From contig NC_133658.1 of NCBI RefSeq assembly GCF_037893015.1, positions 251,354,518 through 251,418,517 on the forward strand: a stretch of 64,000 nucleotides of DNA, read 5' to 3'. A program made the translations under genes and the position numbers. Source of the stretch: Macrotis lagotis (Eukaryota > Chordata > Mammalia > Peramelemorphia > Peramelidae). The stretch's first letter is position 1. Every line of letters begins with the position of its first letter. Shown piece by piece: positions 44,849-56,284 of this stretch. The notes beneath the pieces are model-generated. The model was not told the DNA's origin. It made no database searches and worked only from the letters and a program-made list of their open reading frames with translations.

Positions 44849-46872
44849 AAACAGTCGTAGGCTGAGGAAATGAGCAAACAAAAGAAAAAGAAGAATCTGA
44901 CCACAGAAAATTACTTTGGTCCTAAGGAAAATTCAGAAGATGACAAAACCTCCGAGATGTACCCAAAACCTCCAAGAGAAATAGAAAATGGGTTCAGGCT
45001 ATATATGGATGAGCTCAAAAAAGTCTTTGAAAAGCAATTAAGGGAGGTAAGGGAAAAATTGGTAGGAGAAATGAGAATGATACAGATAAATCATGAAAAG
45101 CAAATCAATAGCTTAGTGAAAGAAAAAAAATACTGAAAAAAATAATATGTTAAAAACAAGTTAAGGGGAAGCTAAGTGACACAGGGGATAGAGCTCGGCC
45201 CTGGAGTCAGAAGTACCTGAGTTCAAATCCAGCCTCAGACACTTAATAATTACCTAGCTGTGTGACCTGGGGCAAGGCCACCTAACCCCATTGCCTTGCA
45301 AAAAACCTAAAAAGAAAAAACAACTAAAAAAAAAACCAGTTTAGGCCAAATAGAAACAGCAACACAAAAGGCAAATGAGAAGAATGCCTTAAAAAACAGA
45401 ATTGGCCAACTGGAAAAGGAGATAAAAAAGCTCTCTGAAAAAATAACTCCTTCAAATGCAGAATGGAACTAAAGGAAGCCAATGACTTTGCAAGAAATCA
45501 GGAAGAAATAAAACTATTCCATAAAAAACAAAAATTAGAAGAAAATGTGAAATATCTCATTGGGGAAAAAAAACAATCTTGAAAACAGATCCAGCAGAGA
45601 TAATTTTAAAATTATGGGTTACCTGAATGTCATGACCAGGAAAAGGGCCTAGACTTCATTTTCCAAAAAATAATAATACAGCAAAATTGCCCTGAGATCC
45701 TAGAAGCAGAAGGTAAAATAGAAATTGAGGGAATTTACCAATAATCTCCTGAAAGAGATCCCAAAAGAAAAACTACCAGGAATATTATAACCAAATTCCA
45801 AAACTCCAAAGTCAAAGAAGAATTCTAAAAGTTTCCAAAAACAAGCAATTCAACTACCATGGCTCTATAGTCAAAATTATACAGCATTTGGCAGCTACAT
45901 TAAAGGCTCTTAGGGCTTGGAATATGATATTCTGGAAGCAAAAGATCTTGGTTTACAACCAAGAATCAACTACCCAGTAAAACTGAACATCCTCTTTCTG
46001 GGGAAAAGATGGACTTTCAAACTTTCCTATTGAAACAACCAGAGCTGAACAGAAAGTCTGATCTCCAAGTACAGGACTCTGGTGAGCCATAGTGGGGGTG
46101 GATGAGAAAGAGTAATTATGAGGAACTTAATTATGTTGAACTGTTTGTTTTCCTGCATGGGAAGAAGATACTGATAACTCATATGAACTTTTTCATTTGT
46201 AAGAGCAGTTAGAAGGAGCATATATAGAAAAGGCTCAGGAAGGAGCTGAATATAATGGTATAATATAGTAAAAAGATGGAGACAATGGATGATAAAGCGA
46301 AGTACTGGGAGGAAGGGAAAGGAGAGGGAGAAGGGGTTAAGATATTTCACATAAGAATCAAGAAAAAGCTTTTACAATGGAGTAGAATGGGGGAAGATGA
46401 AGGGGAATGAGTGAGCCTTCATTCTCATCAGAAATGGCTCAGAGAGGAAATAACAAACACACTTAATAGGGTATACCCTAGAGAAAAATGAGAGGAAAGG
46501 AATGGAATAAAGGGGAATGGGGAGAGGAAAGGGGGAATAGTTGATAGAAGAGAGGGAAGATTGTGGGAGAGGGTACTCAGATAAAACACAGGGACAGGCT
46601 GAAAGGAGAGAATAGAATAAATGACAGTGGTAAGGAATAGAGTGGAGGGTAATACAGCTAGTAATAGCAACTGTGGGAAAAATATTGAAGCAACTTCTCT
46701 GGTGGACTTATGATAAAGAGGGCAACTCATCCCAGAGACATAGTGATTGGAATCTGAACACAGACTGAAATACATTTTTTTTTCATTTCTCACTGTTGTT
46801 GAGGTTTCCCATCTTTTTGGAGGGGAGGAATGTTTATGTTTACTCTCATAACAACATTATTGTAATAATATA
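44849..46872 (+). mobile_element. HAL1 copy 2: 5'-truncated, without SINE modules
   Basis: Starts just before ORF1 (AAAACAGTCGTAGGCTGAGG, ATG at 44870, MSKQKKKKNLTTENYFGPKE). ORF1 is degenerate and split by a SINE (45167). Its RRM-like and C-terminal parts are still visible to about 46080. The purine-rich 3' region follows with no ORF2. The 3' end is GTTTACTCTCATAACAACAT and an AAATAAATAAA tail at 46865. At the two places where copies 1 and 3 carry antisense SINE modules, this copy runs straight through. Confidence 0.78.
45167..45335 (+). mobile_element. CORE-SINE in HAL1 copy 2
   Basis: Sense copy. AAAACAAGTTAAGG before and AAAACCAGTTTAGG after mark a decayed target-site duplication. Confidence 0.88.
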
Positions 46873-46883
46873 AAATAAATAAA

Positions 46884-47012
46884 CAAAAAAAATAGTGATT
46901 TGCCCAAGGTCACACAGCTAGGTAATTAATAAGTGTCTGGGGCTGGATTTGAACTCAGGTCTCCTGACTCCAGGGTCAGTGCTCTATCCACTGAATCACC
47001 CAGCTGGCCCTA
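46884..47012 (-). mobile_element. CORE-SINE, truncated antisense copy
   Basis: AGTGATTTGCCCAAGGTCAC to CACCCAGCTGGCCC. The tail-side part is missing; it abuts the A-rich end of HAL1 copy 2. Confidence 0.85.
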
Positions 47013-47068
47013 ATCTGATTGTAAATGAATAATGGAACTGAGTTGCAGGGGACCACCTCTTATAATTG

Positions 47069-47202
47069 GGTTTTTGCAAGGCAAATGGGGTTAAGTGGCT
47101 TGCCCAAGGCCACACAGCTAGGTAATTATTAAGTGTCTGAGACGGGATTTGAACCCAGGTACTCCTGACTCCAGGACTGGTGCTTTATCCACCTAGCTGC
47201 CC
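47069..47202 (-). mobile_element. CORE-SINE
   Basis: Antisense copy with a shortened head. Exact 16-bp target-site duplication CCACCTCTTATAATTG at 47053-47068 and 47203-47218. The next 190 bp (47219-47398) are unassigned. Confidence 0.94.
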
Positions 47203-47412
47203 CCACCTCTTATAATTGAAGAAAGGGCTGTAACAATTTGCAGACAGCCTAGACACTCCCCAGTTACCTAAAGAGTACCAGAGAACCCTGGGGGAAGAAC
47301 TAAAAGTAATATACCTGGCCTTCGGGTGGTGGTGGTCTGTGCCTCATATTAACAACTTTCAAGAGTTTGGCATATTCCTAAAAAGAAATAGAATTTCTTA
47401 GAAATTTAATAC

Positions 47413-47854
47413 AGGGATTTGCATGAACTGATGCTGAGCGAGATGAGCAGAACCAGAACATTGTATACCCTAACAACAACATGGGGGTGATGTTCAACCT
47501 TGATGGACTCGCTCATTCCATCGGTGCAACAATCAGGGAGAATTTTGGGCTGTCTGCCATGGAGAATACCATCTGTATCCAGAGAAACAACTGTGGAGTT
47601 TGAACAAAGACCAAGGACTATTACCATAAATTTAGGGGGAAAAAAAAACTTATATCTTATTGTCTGATCTTGCTATCTCTTATACTTTATGTTTCTTCCT
47701 TAAGGATATGATTTCTCATCACACTCAATTTGGATCAATGTATACCATGGAAACAATGCAAAGGCTGACAAATTCCCTTCTGTGGGGGTGGGGGGAGGGA
47801 AGTAAGATTAGGGGAAAAATTGTAAAACTCAAAATAAATAAAATCTTTAATAAA
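47413..47854 (+). mobile_element. L1 3' end, 5'-truncated
   Basis: GATTTGCATGAACTGATGC, CATGGGGGTGATGTTCAACC, GGAGAATACCATCTGTATCC and GTGGAGTTTGAACAAAGACC are the end of the marsupial L1. It ends in AATAAATAAAATC. AGAAATTTAATAC before and AGAAATTTGATAC after form the target-site duplication. The copy at 57253 is the same subfamily. Confidence 0.8.
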
Positions 47855-47879
47855 GAAATTTGATACAAAGATTCTTTCC

Positions 47880-48420
47880 CATTCAACCATTTTTCTTATC
47901 CTAGATGCATTAATATTGTCCATGCAGAAATTTCCAGAGTTTGTTCTAATAGGGAACAACAGAATTAGGTCAATATACATGTTTACTAGTTATCTAGGTG
48001 GGTGTTTATGCATGCATGGGGCTCAAGTAGGAATCAGACCTCAAAAGTGAGATTTTGTAGAAATATATTCTTATAATTGCACAAATCAGAAAGTGCTTCC
48101 ATGCTTGTCTATTAAGGGGCTGACCCTCAATCAGGTTGTTGCTTCCTGTTTAGAAGCCAAGAGGTACTGGTCAGGGAGAGTGCCTCCTCCTAACTTCGGA
48201 CTTTTTTTTTGCTTTATTAATGATTCTAAAGGCATCCATAAATCACAGGAATCTTCCCCTCCAGGATGTTGGTACAATCCTTTGACTTGACATAATGGGG
48301 AGATTAAGGGAGAAGTGGACAGATGGTACTTTTAGGAGTCCTCATTGCAACAAGGAGAGATCACAACTGAGAAGATGTATGAAGGCAAAGGGGTCTTTGC
48401 TTACAAAGCTAGGAAGAGGG
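47880..48420. other. Intergenic stretch, nothing assigned
   Basis: No gene or known repeat recognised between the L1 end and the L2-like fragment. Confidence 0.45.
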
Positions 48421-48424
48421 CTGA

Positions 48425-48585
48425 GATATGAAGAAAGCTTGAGATATTGAAAGGCAGATATGAGAAGAGTACATTCCAAGCATAGTGGACAGGTTGTGCC
48501 AAGGCAGAAAGTAGAATTCCAAGCTGGGGAGAAGGGTAAGGACAGGCAGCAGGGAGGCTGATTTTCCTGGAATTTGATAGAATAT
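48425..48585 (-). repeat. L2-like fragment, antisense
   Basis: GTACATTCCAAGCATAGTGG and GGTTGTGCCAAGGCAGAAAG follow the antisense L2 order. Confidence 0.45.
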
Positions 48586-48589
48586 ATTG

Positions 48590-48785
48590 TTGCTATTGTT
48601 GTTCATCCTTTGTTCTTGAAGAGGACTCGTGAGAGTGATGTCTTAACTAGCCTTCAAATTGGATTTAAGTGAGGAAAAGTCATCTGCCTCACTCTCTCCT
48701 CCAGAGTTTCTGGCCAGAACAGAAAACAATTGTTTTTTACACTTATTCTGAGTCATCAAAACTCAAACAATGAGCAAGAGAGACT
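48590..48785 (-). repeat. RTE 3' end or RTE-mobilised SINE, antisense
   Basis: TTGTTGTTCATCCTTTGTTC, TTGAAGAGGACTCGTGAG and CTCACTCTCTCCTCCAGAG are the reverse of the RTE-type 3' end. The sense form of the same end closes the RTE piece at 60208. Confidence 0.6.
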
Positions 48786-48789
48786 TTTG

Positions 48790-49350
48790 TGGTGACCTGA
48801 GTACTTTAGGTTTAAATCAAAAATAGGTTTTTGAAGCCTGTTTTTTTTTTCCCACGGAGTTATATTCCTAGAAATAAATGAAAACTGCACAAGATAAAAG
48901 AGTTAGATATGACAAGCTTTAAAAAGAAAACTAAAATAAGTAAGAATTTTTTTAACTCTAGCTCCAAAATTCCAAGTTCCAAAATCCATTGGTTTGAAAT
49001 TCTCTACTCATTGGTGGCAATCTGTGCCTGCCTGTGAGGTGAGTTGGGAAATCTGGAGAGAATAAAGTCTTTTCAAGAGTCTGTTCAATCTCTTTGGACT
49101 CTGCAGTCACCTAAGGCACTTCTACTTTCCAGTTTTGAGAGAGAAAATGGATACCAAATTCACTTCAGGTTGCTAAAGGGAAAATAAGATTCTGAGGAAA
49201 ATCTGACATAAAAGGACTTGGCAGTCTTCATTAGGTCCCTATCCTGAACTTGATCCACTAGAGACTTGGGGGAATTTCTCCTTGGGTGAAATCTGGCACT
49301 CTCTTGATTGAGTGGTTACCTAGCTCTCAATGGGGTAGCTCCTTCACTTT
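48790..49350. other. Unassigned; possible LTR-like remnant
   Basis: GAGAATAAAGTCTTTTCAAG at 49058 followed by CTCTTTGGACTCTGCAGTC looks like the R/U5 part of a retroviral LTR fossil. No ends could be defined. Confidence 0.2.
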
Positions 49351-49358
49351 GTATTTTA

Positions 49359-49434
49359 TACATATATATGTATATATATATACACATATGTATATATATA
49401 CATATATGTATATATACATATGTATATATGTATG
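49359..49434. repeat. (TATG/TATA)n low-complexity repeat
   Basis: Alternating ATATATGTATAT units, self-complementary throughout. Confidence 0.93.
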
Positions 49435-49589
49435 TTCCTCTAGGTAGATTTTCTCTGATTTCTATTTTTCTACTTGGATAAAGGGTCTATTTATTACTTG
49501 CTATGTGTGTTCATTGTGGAACTGGTACTTTGGAGAGAAGGTATGAGAAATTATTGAGTGTTTGGTTTTCCACAAGATATGAGGGGATG

Positions 49590-49742
49590 GGGGCGGCTAG
49601 GTGGCACAGTGGATAAAGCACCGGGCCTGGAGTCAGGAGTATGCGGGTTCAAATCCGGTCTCAGACACTTGAATAATTACCTAGCTGTGTGGCCTTGGGC
49701 TAGTCACTTAACCCCATTTGCCTTGCAACTCCCCCCAAAAAA
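49590..49742 (+). mobile_element. CORE-SINE
   Basis: Sense copy. AGATATGAGGGGATG (49575-49589) recurs after the tail as AGATATGAGGGGGATG from 49743. Confidence 0.94.
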
Positions 49743-49780
49743 AGATATGAGGGGGATGTTGCTAGAATTTCATAGGTATC

Positions 49781-50398
49781 TGTAACCAAATATCCTGCCT
49801 GCATCCTGCCTTAGAAAGGCAGGAATTTCTAATTATTGATTAGGCCAAATGGATGCAAGATTCATGCAGGTATATGCAGGTGAAACAAAGGGGAAAGTGG
49901 TCTACAAAATGACCCAGACCAATCACTGAACTTGGAAAGGGTCCCCTAACCAGACATGAAGGCTTCTTAGCTGGGGGAGGCCAAAAAAGTAGCTGGACCT
50001 AGTCAAGAGTTGACCTAGGGTCTTTGACTTCTTGCAAGTGCACTTCCCTAATAAGGTCCATGCATATTAACCCACACTCCCCTTTTCATAATTGAGGCTC
50101 GTCAGCATAATAAACACCATAGGATGGGGTGGGGGGTGGGAACATGTTTAAGAGTATCATGTGGTGGATGTATCTTTTAGATTGTACCCCTAATGATGAG
50201 AACCTATCAGGACTTAGAAGGGAGCGGGGAAAAGCCTTCTAACCTTTATTATGTTGGACATTGCTGCAATCTGGGGGAGTCTCTCACTGGAAGGGCACCT
50301 GGCTCTTGCAAGAATCGTTAATTAAATGATTAATTCTTCTATCACTCCACCAAGCTAAGTTTCGTTATTTGGAGCCAAACACTCTTTCCCACAATTCA
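49781..50398. mobile_element. Probable solo LTR fossil (ERV)
   Basis: About 618 bp bounded by TGTAACC and ATTCA, with an ATAATAAACACC motif and a U5-like end (CTTGCAAGAATCGTTAATTA, then GTTATTTGGAGCCAAACAC). GTAT flanks both ends (49776 and 50399), a 4-bp duplication as used by class I elements. No internal retroviral sequence adjoins, so a solo LTR is likely. Family not named. Confidence 0.45.
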
Positions 50399-52135
50399 GT
50401 ATAGTAGTGGTGGGCTGTTCAGGCCATTTTTTCCAGCTCTGCTGAAAGGGAAGTACAGTGACTTGTTTCTAAGAAAAGAAATCCAGCCTTGGATATAAAG
50501 TTTTCCCCCTTTCAGATCAGAGGTTTAAGGGGGCGGAGCCAAGACAGTGACATGAGAAGATCCTCTCTTAGGTACTCTCTTTCTGATATTTCCAAACTTA
50601 TAAAATAAGAATTCTAATTAAATTTTTGAGAGACAGAACCTACAGTGGGATACAGTGAGGCAGTTCTCCAACCCAAGGTAACCTGGAAAACAGCAGAAAG
50701 GCTCTGCTCAATGGGGTTAGAGGGGCCAGAGCTAAGGAACTTCAGCCTCCCGGAGGCAGCCCCGGGGGGGGGGGGGGCAGTTTCCTGACCTACACCCCCA
50801 GGGAGCACTGGGCACAACTTGGAAGATTAACAGGGAACCTCTACCAGAGTGAGCATGTGAAGCCCAGCCCTTAGGGCACTCAGCGAGCAACTTGGCCGGG
50901 CAGCCCAGATCCAGGAACTGGAAGCAGGCAGAGCCAGTAAGGAGGAGCCCCCAGGCTTGAGTGCTCAGCCTAGGTAGGGGAGAGGAGAGAGACTACAGAA
51001 GTCTGTCCTCTATCCCTGGAACAGGGCTCTGGGGCTCTGACCACATTCAGATCCTGATCGCAGTCTAGGCCCCCCATAGAACAGCAGCCCCCCCCACCTC
51101 AGCCCCATGGCAAAGGGGTGTGTTTGTGGTCATTCACGGACCAGGAGGGAAGACAGAGCTTTCACACATCGAGATCCTTGTGGGGGAGGTGTTCCAATAA
51201 TACTCAAAAGCTCAAGAAGCACCCCAAAACCAAGGGCAGATGGGGAAATGAGTAAACAGAGAAAAACGAGGAATACCAATGATAAATACTTTGCCTGTGA
51301 TCCCAAGAAGGATCAAAATACTTAGTCTGAAGATGAGAAAGTACAAGCTTCTGCATCTAAAGACTCCAAGAAAAATGGAAATTGGGCTCAGGCTATGATA
51401 GAGATCAAAAAAAGATTCTGAAAGTGAGGGAAATAGAAGAAAAATTGAGGAAAGAAATGAGAGAGATGCAGGAAAAAACATGAAAAAGAAGTCAGCAGCT
51501 TAGTCAAGGAGATCCAAAAAAAATGCTGAAGAAAATAACATGTTAAAAACCAGCATAGGTCAAATGGATAAAACAGTTCAAAAAGTTATTGAGGAGAAGA
51601 ATGCTTTAAAAAGCAGAACTGGCCAGATGAAAAAGAGATAAGAAAGTTATCTGAGGAAAATAAATCCTTCAGATGTAGAATGGAACTGAGGGAGGGAAGC
51701 TGCTGATTTTACAAGAAATCAAGACACAGTATTTCAAAACCAAAAGAATGAAAAATTAGAAGAAAATATGAAACATCTCATTGAAAAAAAACAACTGATC
51801 TGGAAAACAGATTCAGGAAAGATAATTTAAAAATTATTGGAATACCTGAAAGTCATGACCAGGAAAAGAGCCTTGACATCATTTTCAAAGAATTACTGTA
51901 GGAAAATTACCCTGATATCCTAGAAGCAGAGGGCAAAATAGAAATGGAGAGAATCCACCAATCTCCCTGAGACAGAGATCCAAAAAAAAAAAAAAACCCA
52001 ACCCCCAGGAATATTATAGCCAATTTCCAGAACTCCCAAGTCAAAGAGAAAATAGTACAAGCAGCCAGAAGGACACAATTCAAATATCATGAAGCTGCAG
52101 TCAGGACTTAGCAGCAACTACATTAAAAGCTCATA

Positions 52136-52653
52136 GAGTGAGTGCTTCCGAGTGAGGGCAGGGAAGCTGCGGGGCCTGGCATGGCGCTCCCACCAGCTTC
52201 CCTGTCTCTGGGGAGAGGGGAGCTGCTCACGCGGCTGGGAAGTGCTTGCTTCGGCCATGCTGGCCATGAGAGTCACACCATTCCAGTACTTTGGAGAGGT
52301 TGTTCCCAGAATACACAGTTGGCCAGGAATGAAGACTTGCCAGTCCCAATGGAAAATCCCTACAAGGAACCAAACAAAAAATGTATCTTGTGTGGAAAAC
52401 TTGTAGATTATAAGAACATACAGCTTTTGTCCCAGTTTGTTTCTCCATTCACTGGATGCATTTATGGAAGACACATTACAGGCTTATGTGGGAAAAAACA
52501 GAAGGAGATTACAAAGGCTATTAAGCGGGCTCAAATAATGGGATTTATGCCTGTTACTTACAAGGATCCAGTGTATGTGAAAGATCCCAAAATTTGTAAC
52601 ATCAAATATTGAGAATAAAGCTAGTACCAATAAAACTTATTTGACAGAAAAAA
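52136..52653 (+). pseudogene. MRPS18C: MRPS18C processed retrocopy with nearly intact frame
   Basis: MRPS18C is the bS18 protein of the mitochondrial small ribosomal subunit. The frame from ATG 52181 to TGA 52612 gives 143 residues; the human protein is about 142. The N-terminal targeting part is variable ([10 protein letters not shown]). The core is almost unchanged: [59 protein letters not shown], with the zinc-type CxxC pair. The end reads NIKY then TGA GAA TAA, where the parent has RE before its stop: one CGA to TGA CpG change removes the last two residues. No introns, a short 3' UTR with AATAAA at 52629, a poly(A) tail, and AAAAGCTCATA at 52125-52135 and 52654-52664 prove retroposition into HAL1 copy 3. 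Expression unknown. Confidence 0.92.
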
Positions 52654-53069
52654 AAAAGCTCATAAGCTTGGAATATAATATACTGGAAGGCAAAAGATCT
52701 TAGAATGCAAATGAAAATCAACTACCCAGAAAAAATGAATGTCCTCTTCCAGGGAAAAAGATGGACTTTCAGTGAACCAGGGGAATTTAAAATGTTCCTG
52801 TTGAAATGGCCAGAGCTGAACAGAAAGTTTGATCTTCAAATACAGAACTCAGGTGAAGCATAGAGAGTGGAAGAGAAGGGTAAAATATGAGGGATTTAAT
52901 GATGGTGAACTGCATGTATTCCTACATAGAAAAATGACACTGATAATACTCATATGGGCCTTCTCATTTAATAGAGCAGGTAGAAGGAGCTTTTATATAT
53001 GAAGCACAAGAGAGAGCTGAATTTGAAGATATAATATAGTGTAAAAATGGGAGAAAGAAAAAGGAGAGG

Positions 53070-53222
53070 GGCAGCTAGGTGGCACAGTGGATAGAGCACC
53101 GGAGTACCTGAGGAGTCAGGAGTATCTGAGTTCAAATCCAGCCTCAGACACTTAATAATTACCTAGCTGTGTGGCCTTGGGCAAGCCACTTAACCCCATT
53201 GCCTTGCAAAAAAAAGAAAAAA
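53070..53222 (+). mobile_element. CORE-SINE in HAL1 copy 3
   Basis: Sense copy. Exact 16-bp target-site duplication AAAGAAAAAGGAGAGG at 53054-53069 and 53223-53238. The head has an extra GGAGTACCTGA segment, a short internal rearrangement. Confidence 0.94.
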
Positions 53223-53512
53223 AAAGAAAAAGGAGAGGTGGAATAGACTAAGATATTTCATATAATAAGATTTTTTTTATTACAATGAGTTATTGCAATG
53301 ATATGGAAAGGGGGGGAAGGCAAGGGGGAATGAGGGAACCTTTGCTCTCATCAGAGGTGGCTAAGAGAGGAAACAGCATATATACTCAATCAGGTATAGA
53401 CATCTAGAGTAAGAAGGAGAAAAGGGGGACAGGGGGAAGGGGGGGGATGTGAGTGATGGAGGAGAGGATGGACCATGAGGGGAGAGTAGTCAGATATAAC
53501 ACATTTTCTTGT

Positions 53513-53864
53513 TTACTTCTTGCAAGGGGCTGGGATTGGATGTCCTGTTCCGGACCATAGGGCCAGGTGGATGCTGGGCCTAAGGGATGGTATATGGGCT
53601 TGGTGTCTCTTGGACCCAGGGCTGGGGATCTGTCTGCTGTGCCATTTAGCTACCCTACAGCACATTTAAGAAGAGGGACAAAGTGAAAGGAGAAAGAAAA
53701 TATACTATATGGTAGTGGGGAGGTACGAATGGAGGGAGCTGCGATCAGCAATGGCAACAGTGGAAAAATATGGAAGTAGCTTTTGTGATGGACTTATCAT
53801 AAAGGCTGTGATCCACCCACTGCAGAGCTGTAGGTGTTGGAATACAGACTGAAGCACATTTCTT

Positions 53865-53924
<60 letters not shown>

Positions 53925-54207
53925 GTTATTTTGGGGGTTGCAGGGCAAATGGGGCTGGGTGGCATGACTGGGGCCACACAGCTGGGTGACTGTTGGGTGT
54001 CTGAAGCTGGATTTGTACCCAGGGTGCTCCTGGCTCCAGGGCTGGTGCTCTGTCTGCTGAGCCATCTGGCTGCCCCTACTATTTTTATTATTATTCTTAT
54101 ATTTTATTTTGGTTATTTTTTTGTTTTTTTCAGGGCAATGAGGTTGGGGCGGCTTGTCCAGGGTCACACAGATGAGTAGTTGTTGGTCTGCGCCATCTGG
54201 CTGTACA
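53513..54207 (-). repeat. Three antisense SINE-derived modules in HAL1 copy 3
   Basis: Module one (53513-53660) aligns base by base with the first module of copy 1 (both TTGCAAGGGGCTGGGATTGG). Modules two (53935-54077) and three (54128-54207, shorter) also sit where copy 1 has them, separated by TTA/T-rich sequence. A (TTC)n(TTA)n tract (53862-53929) precedes module two. Confidence 0.68.
53862..53929. repeat. (TTC)n(TTA)n microsatellite
   Basis: About ten TTC units then about ten TTA units. Copy 1 has only a short TTATTATTATT at the same place. Confidence 0.95.
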
Positions 54208-54377
54208 TTATTATTATTATTATTATTAATTTTAATTTTAACTTTTTCTCTTTCCTTTACTTTATTGCTCATGTGGGTCAATATTTTTTGGGGGAAGGGG
54301 TATTATGTTTACTCTTAAACAATAATATTTTAGTGATATATAAAAAAATCATTTGTAGAAAAATAAGAATAAATAAA

Positions 54378-54383
<6 letters not shown>

Positions 54384-54413
<30 letters not shown>
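54384..54413. repeat. (TA)n microsatellite at the end of HAL1 copy 3
   Basis: About 14 TA units grown from the element tail. Confidence 0.93.
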
Positions 54414-55224
54414 AAAAAAATCAGTTTATCCTCAATTTAAGGATCAGATAGAATTCTAGCCCAGTACTACCTTTCTCTGAGGAGAAGAAAATGAGCAAAT
54501 CTCCTCCTTTTACCCTCTGCTTAGAGAGATGCCTATTCAAACTCCCTTTAAACAACAAGAACACCTCTGATGCTACATATAAGGAGGGATGGGGTCCTTA
54601 TTAGTAGTATAAAGGGCAATAAGGAAGAAAGTCTGTGGATTGTGAAGGGCATTGAATGACAAGCTAAGGGAATTTGTATTTTATCAAAGAGGCAATGGGC
54701 AACAACCACATTCTTTTCTCTATCTCCTTCAAAATAAAGAGCTGTTGGGGACAAAACAGAGCTCAGCAATTGCCAGAAATGGTACTGGGTAGACACCCCT
54801 ACATCTGTTAAGTACTCTTCTAAACCTTGAAAGAGACAGTGTCTTCCCTAGCGGCTTAGTATCAGGGTTAACCCCTCCCTCTCTCACCCCAACTTTGTTC
54901 AGGTTCAGCTCTGTAGGAAAAAAAATTTTTAAATGAACCAACATTTTTTGAGACTACAGGAATAGAATACTTTAGGAACTAAAGGTGCCAATCAAGGTTC
55001 ACTATACACCTTGTCAAGTAATTTTTCCTTTCGGATGTTCAGCTTTCTCCTAAGAATGTAGAAGTTAAGTATAATGAGTAAATTTTAAAATTCTATGAAC
55101 TTTATCAATTAATGAACATAAATCACATATATGACATAATTAGTGTACATAGTAATGTATAATCTCGAACCTAAAGAAGTTTGCATTCTAATTGATTTCC
55201 TCACAATAATCTCTCCATCTTTTA
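54414..55224. other. Intergenic stretch, little recognisable
   Basis: GAAGGGCATTGAATGACAAG, then TATTTTATCAAAGAGGCAAT at 54640-54700 resembles an old L2-type segment. The rest is unassigned. Confidence 0.35.
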
Positions 55225-55420
55225 AACTTTGTCATAGTGGTTTAAGACGCTGGACTTGGAACCAGGAATGTCTGAGTTCAAATCCTATCCCTAATATGTA
55301 GATACTAGTTAAGTAACTCTGGGTAAATCACATGTTTGAACCCTAAGTTTCTGCATCTTTAAAATAAGGATGTTGCACTTGATGGTCTTCAGGGTCTCTT
55401 CCAGATCAAAATCAATTGTC
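55225..55420 (+). repeat. MIR/Ther-type old SINE
   Basis: CATAGTGGTTTAAGACGCTG, GAGTTCAAATCCTATCCC, GGGTAAATCACATG and CTTCAGGGTCTCTTCCAG are sense landmarks. 55430-55830 after it is unassigned. Confidence 0.65.
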
Positions 55421-55834
55421 CTGTACTCCTAATTATCCACACCATTTATTTAATTTTGATCACATACTACTTAGTATAGTGGTTATTTCTATACATAGCA
55501 TGTTTTTGCTTCAAATCCTTTCCCACTGCTTCATTGTGACATAGAGATGGGTATATTTCAAGGTTATGGCTGTGATTTGACTACTAGTGGTATGAAGTCC
55601 TCCTGAACTAGTATGGTTTTGAGCATAGACCAAGTAAGAGATTCAGTGTTTAATCTCTGAAGAATGGCCTGTCTAAAAGAATAGGGACTCAGAGTTGATG
55701 GATATCAGGGGTGAATTTTTTTGATAATACAGAAAATCACAAAACAGATAAGATGGCTTGGAAGATAGTAGTTTTCAAGGAAAGAAATCTCAGTTATTTA
55801 TAGTCATATGAATAAATACTGAAAAACAGAACTA

Positions 55835-56015
55835 ATCAGAGAAATTCAAATGAAAGCAATTTTAAGATTCCATCTCACCCCCACAGAGTGGCAAAGATAA
55901 CAAGAAAGAAAATTATAAATGTTGGAGGGGCTATGGGAAAATAGGCACATTCAATGTACTGTTGGTGAATCTACTCCAAAAAAAATACAATCTTTCTGGA
56001 AAGCTATTTGTTTTA
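55835..56015 (+). repeat. L1 ORF2 C-terminal fragment
   Basis: GAGAAATTCAAATGAAAGCA, CATCTCACCCCCACAGAGTG and TAAATGTTGGAGGGGCTATG match the 3' part of L1 ORF2. Confidence 0.65.
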
Positions 56016-56284
56016 TCCAACTATATCTCCTCTGCAACAAACTAGAAAACTCACCAGCCTGAATTCTAATCACTAAAGCAAGGAAAATGACACAGTGAGT
56101 CATTTCTCTAGTCCAGGGCAGGTTGGGAACATAGAGAGGTTTGTGGAGACACAATGCAGACTGGTCAGGAATGCACAAAGCCAGAATGAAAACCAGACTG
56201 AGACAGAGCACCAGAAGAGGAAGGACCAGAACAGAAAGAGATTGTGGGAGACCCCTACAATCTAGGTTTAAGAATGGGTGCCTA

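Larger units (their letters stand above)
50527..54385 (+). mobile_element. HAL1 copy 3: full-length, with MRPS18C retrocopy and SINE inside
   Basis: Starts GGGGGCGGAGCCAAGACAG. It has a GC-rich 5' UTR, ORF1 from ATG 51248 (MSKQRKTRNTNDKYFACDPK, then stops and frameshifts), and a 3' region with no ORF2. Like copy 1 it has TGA just after the IHQSP codons (51966-51971 region) and three antisense SINE-derived modules (about 53513-53660, 53935-54077 and 54128-54207). An MRPS18C retrocopy (52136-52653) and a CORE-SINE (53070-53222) inserted later. It ends near AAATAAATAAA at 54370, followed by a (TA)n run. Confidence 0.8.

Noticed and set aside
53745-54281. 178-codon minus-strand open frame rich in Asn and Lys
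   Set aside because: It is translation of the TTA/TTC microsatellite and HAL1 3' modules.
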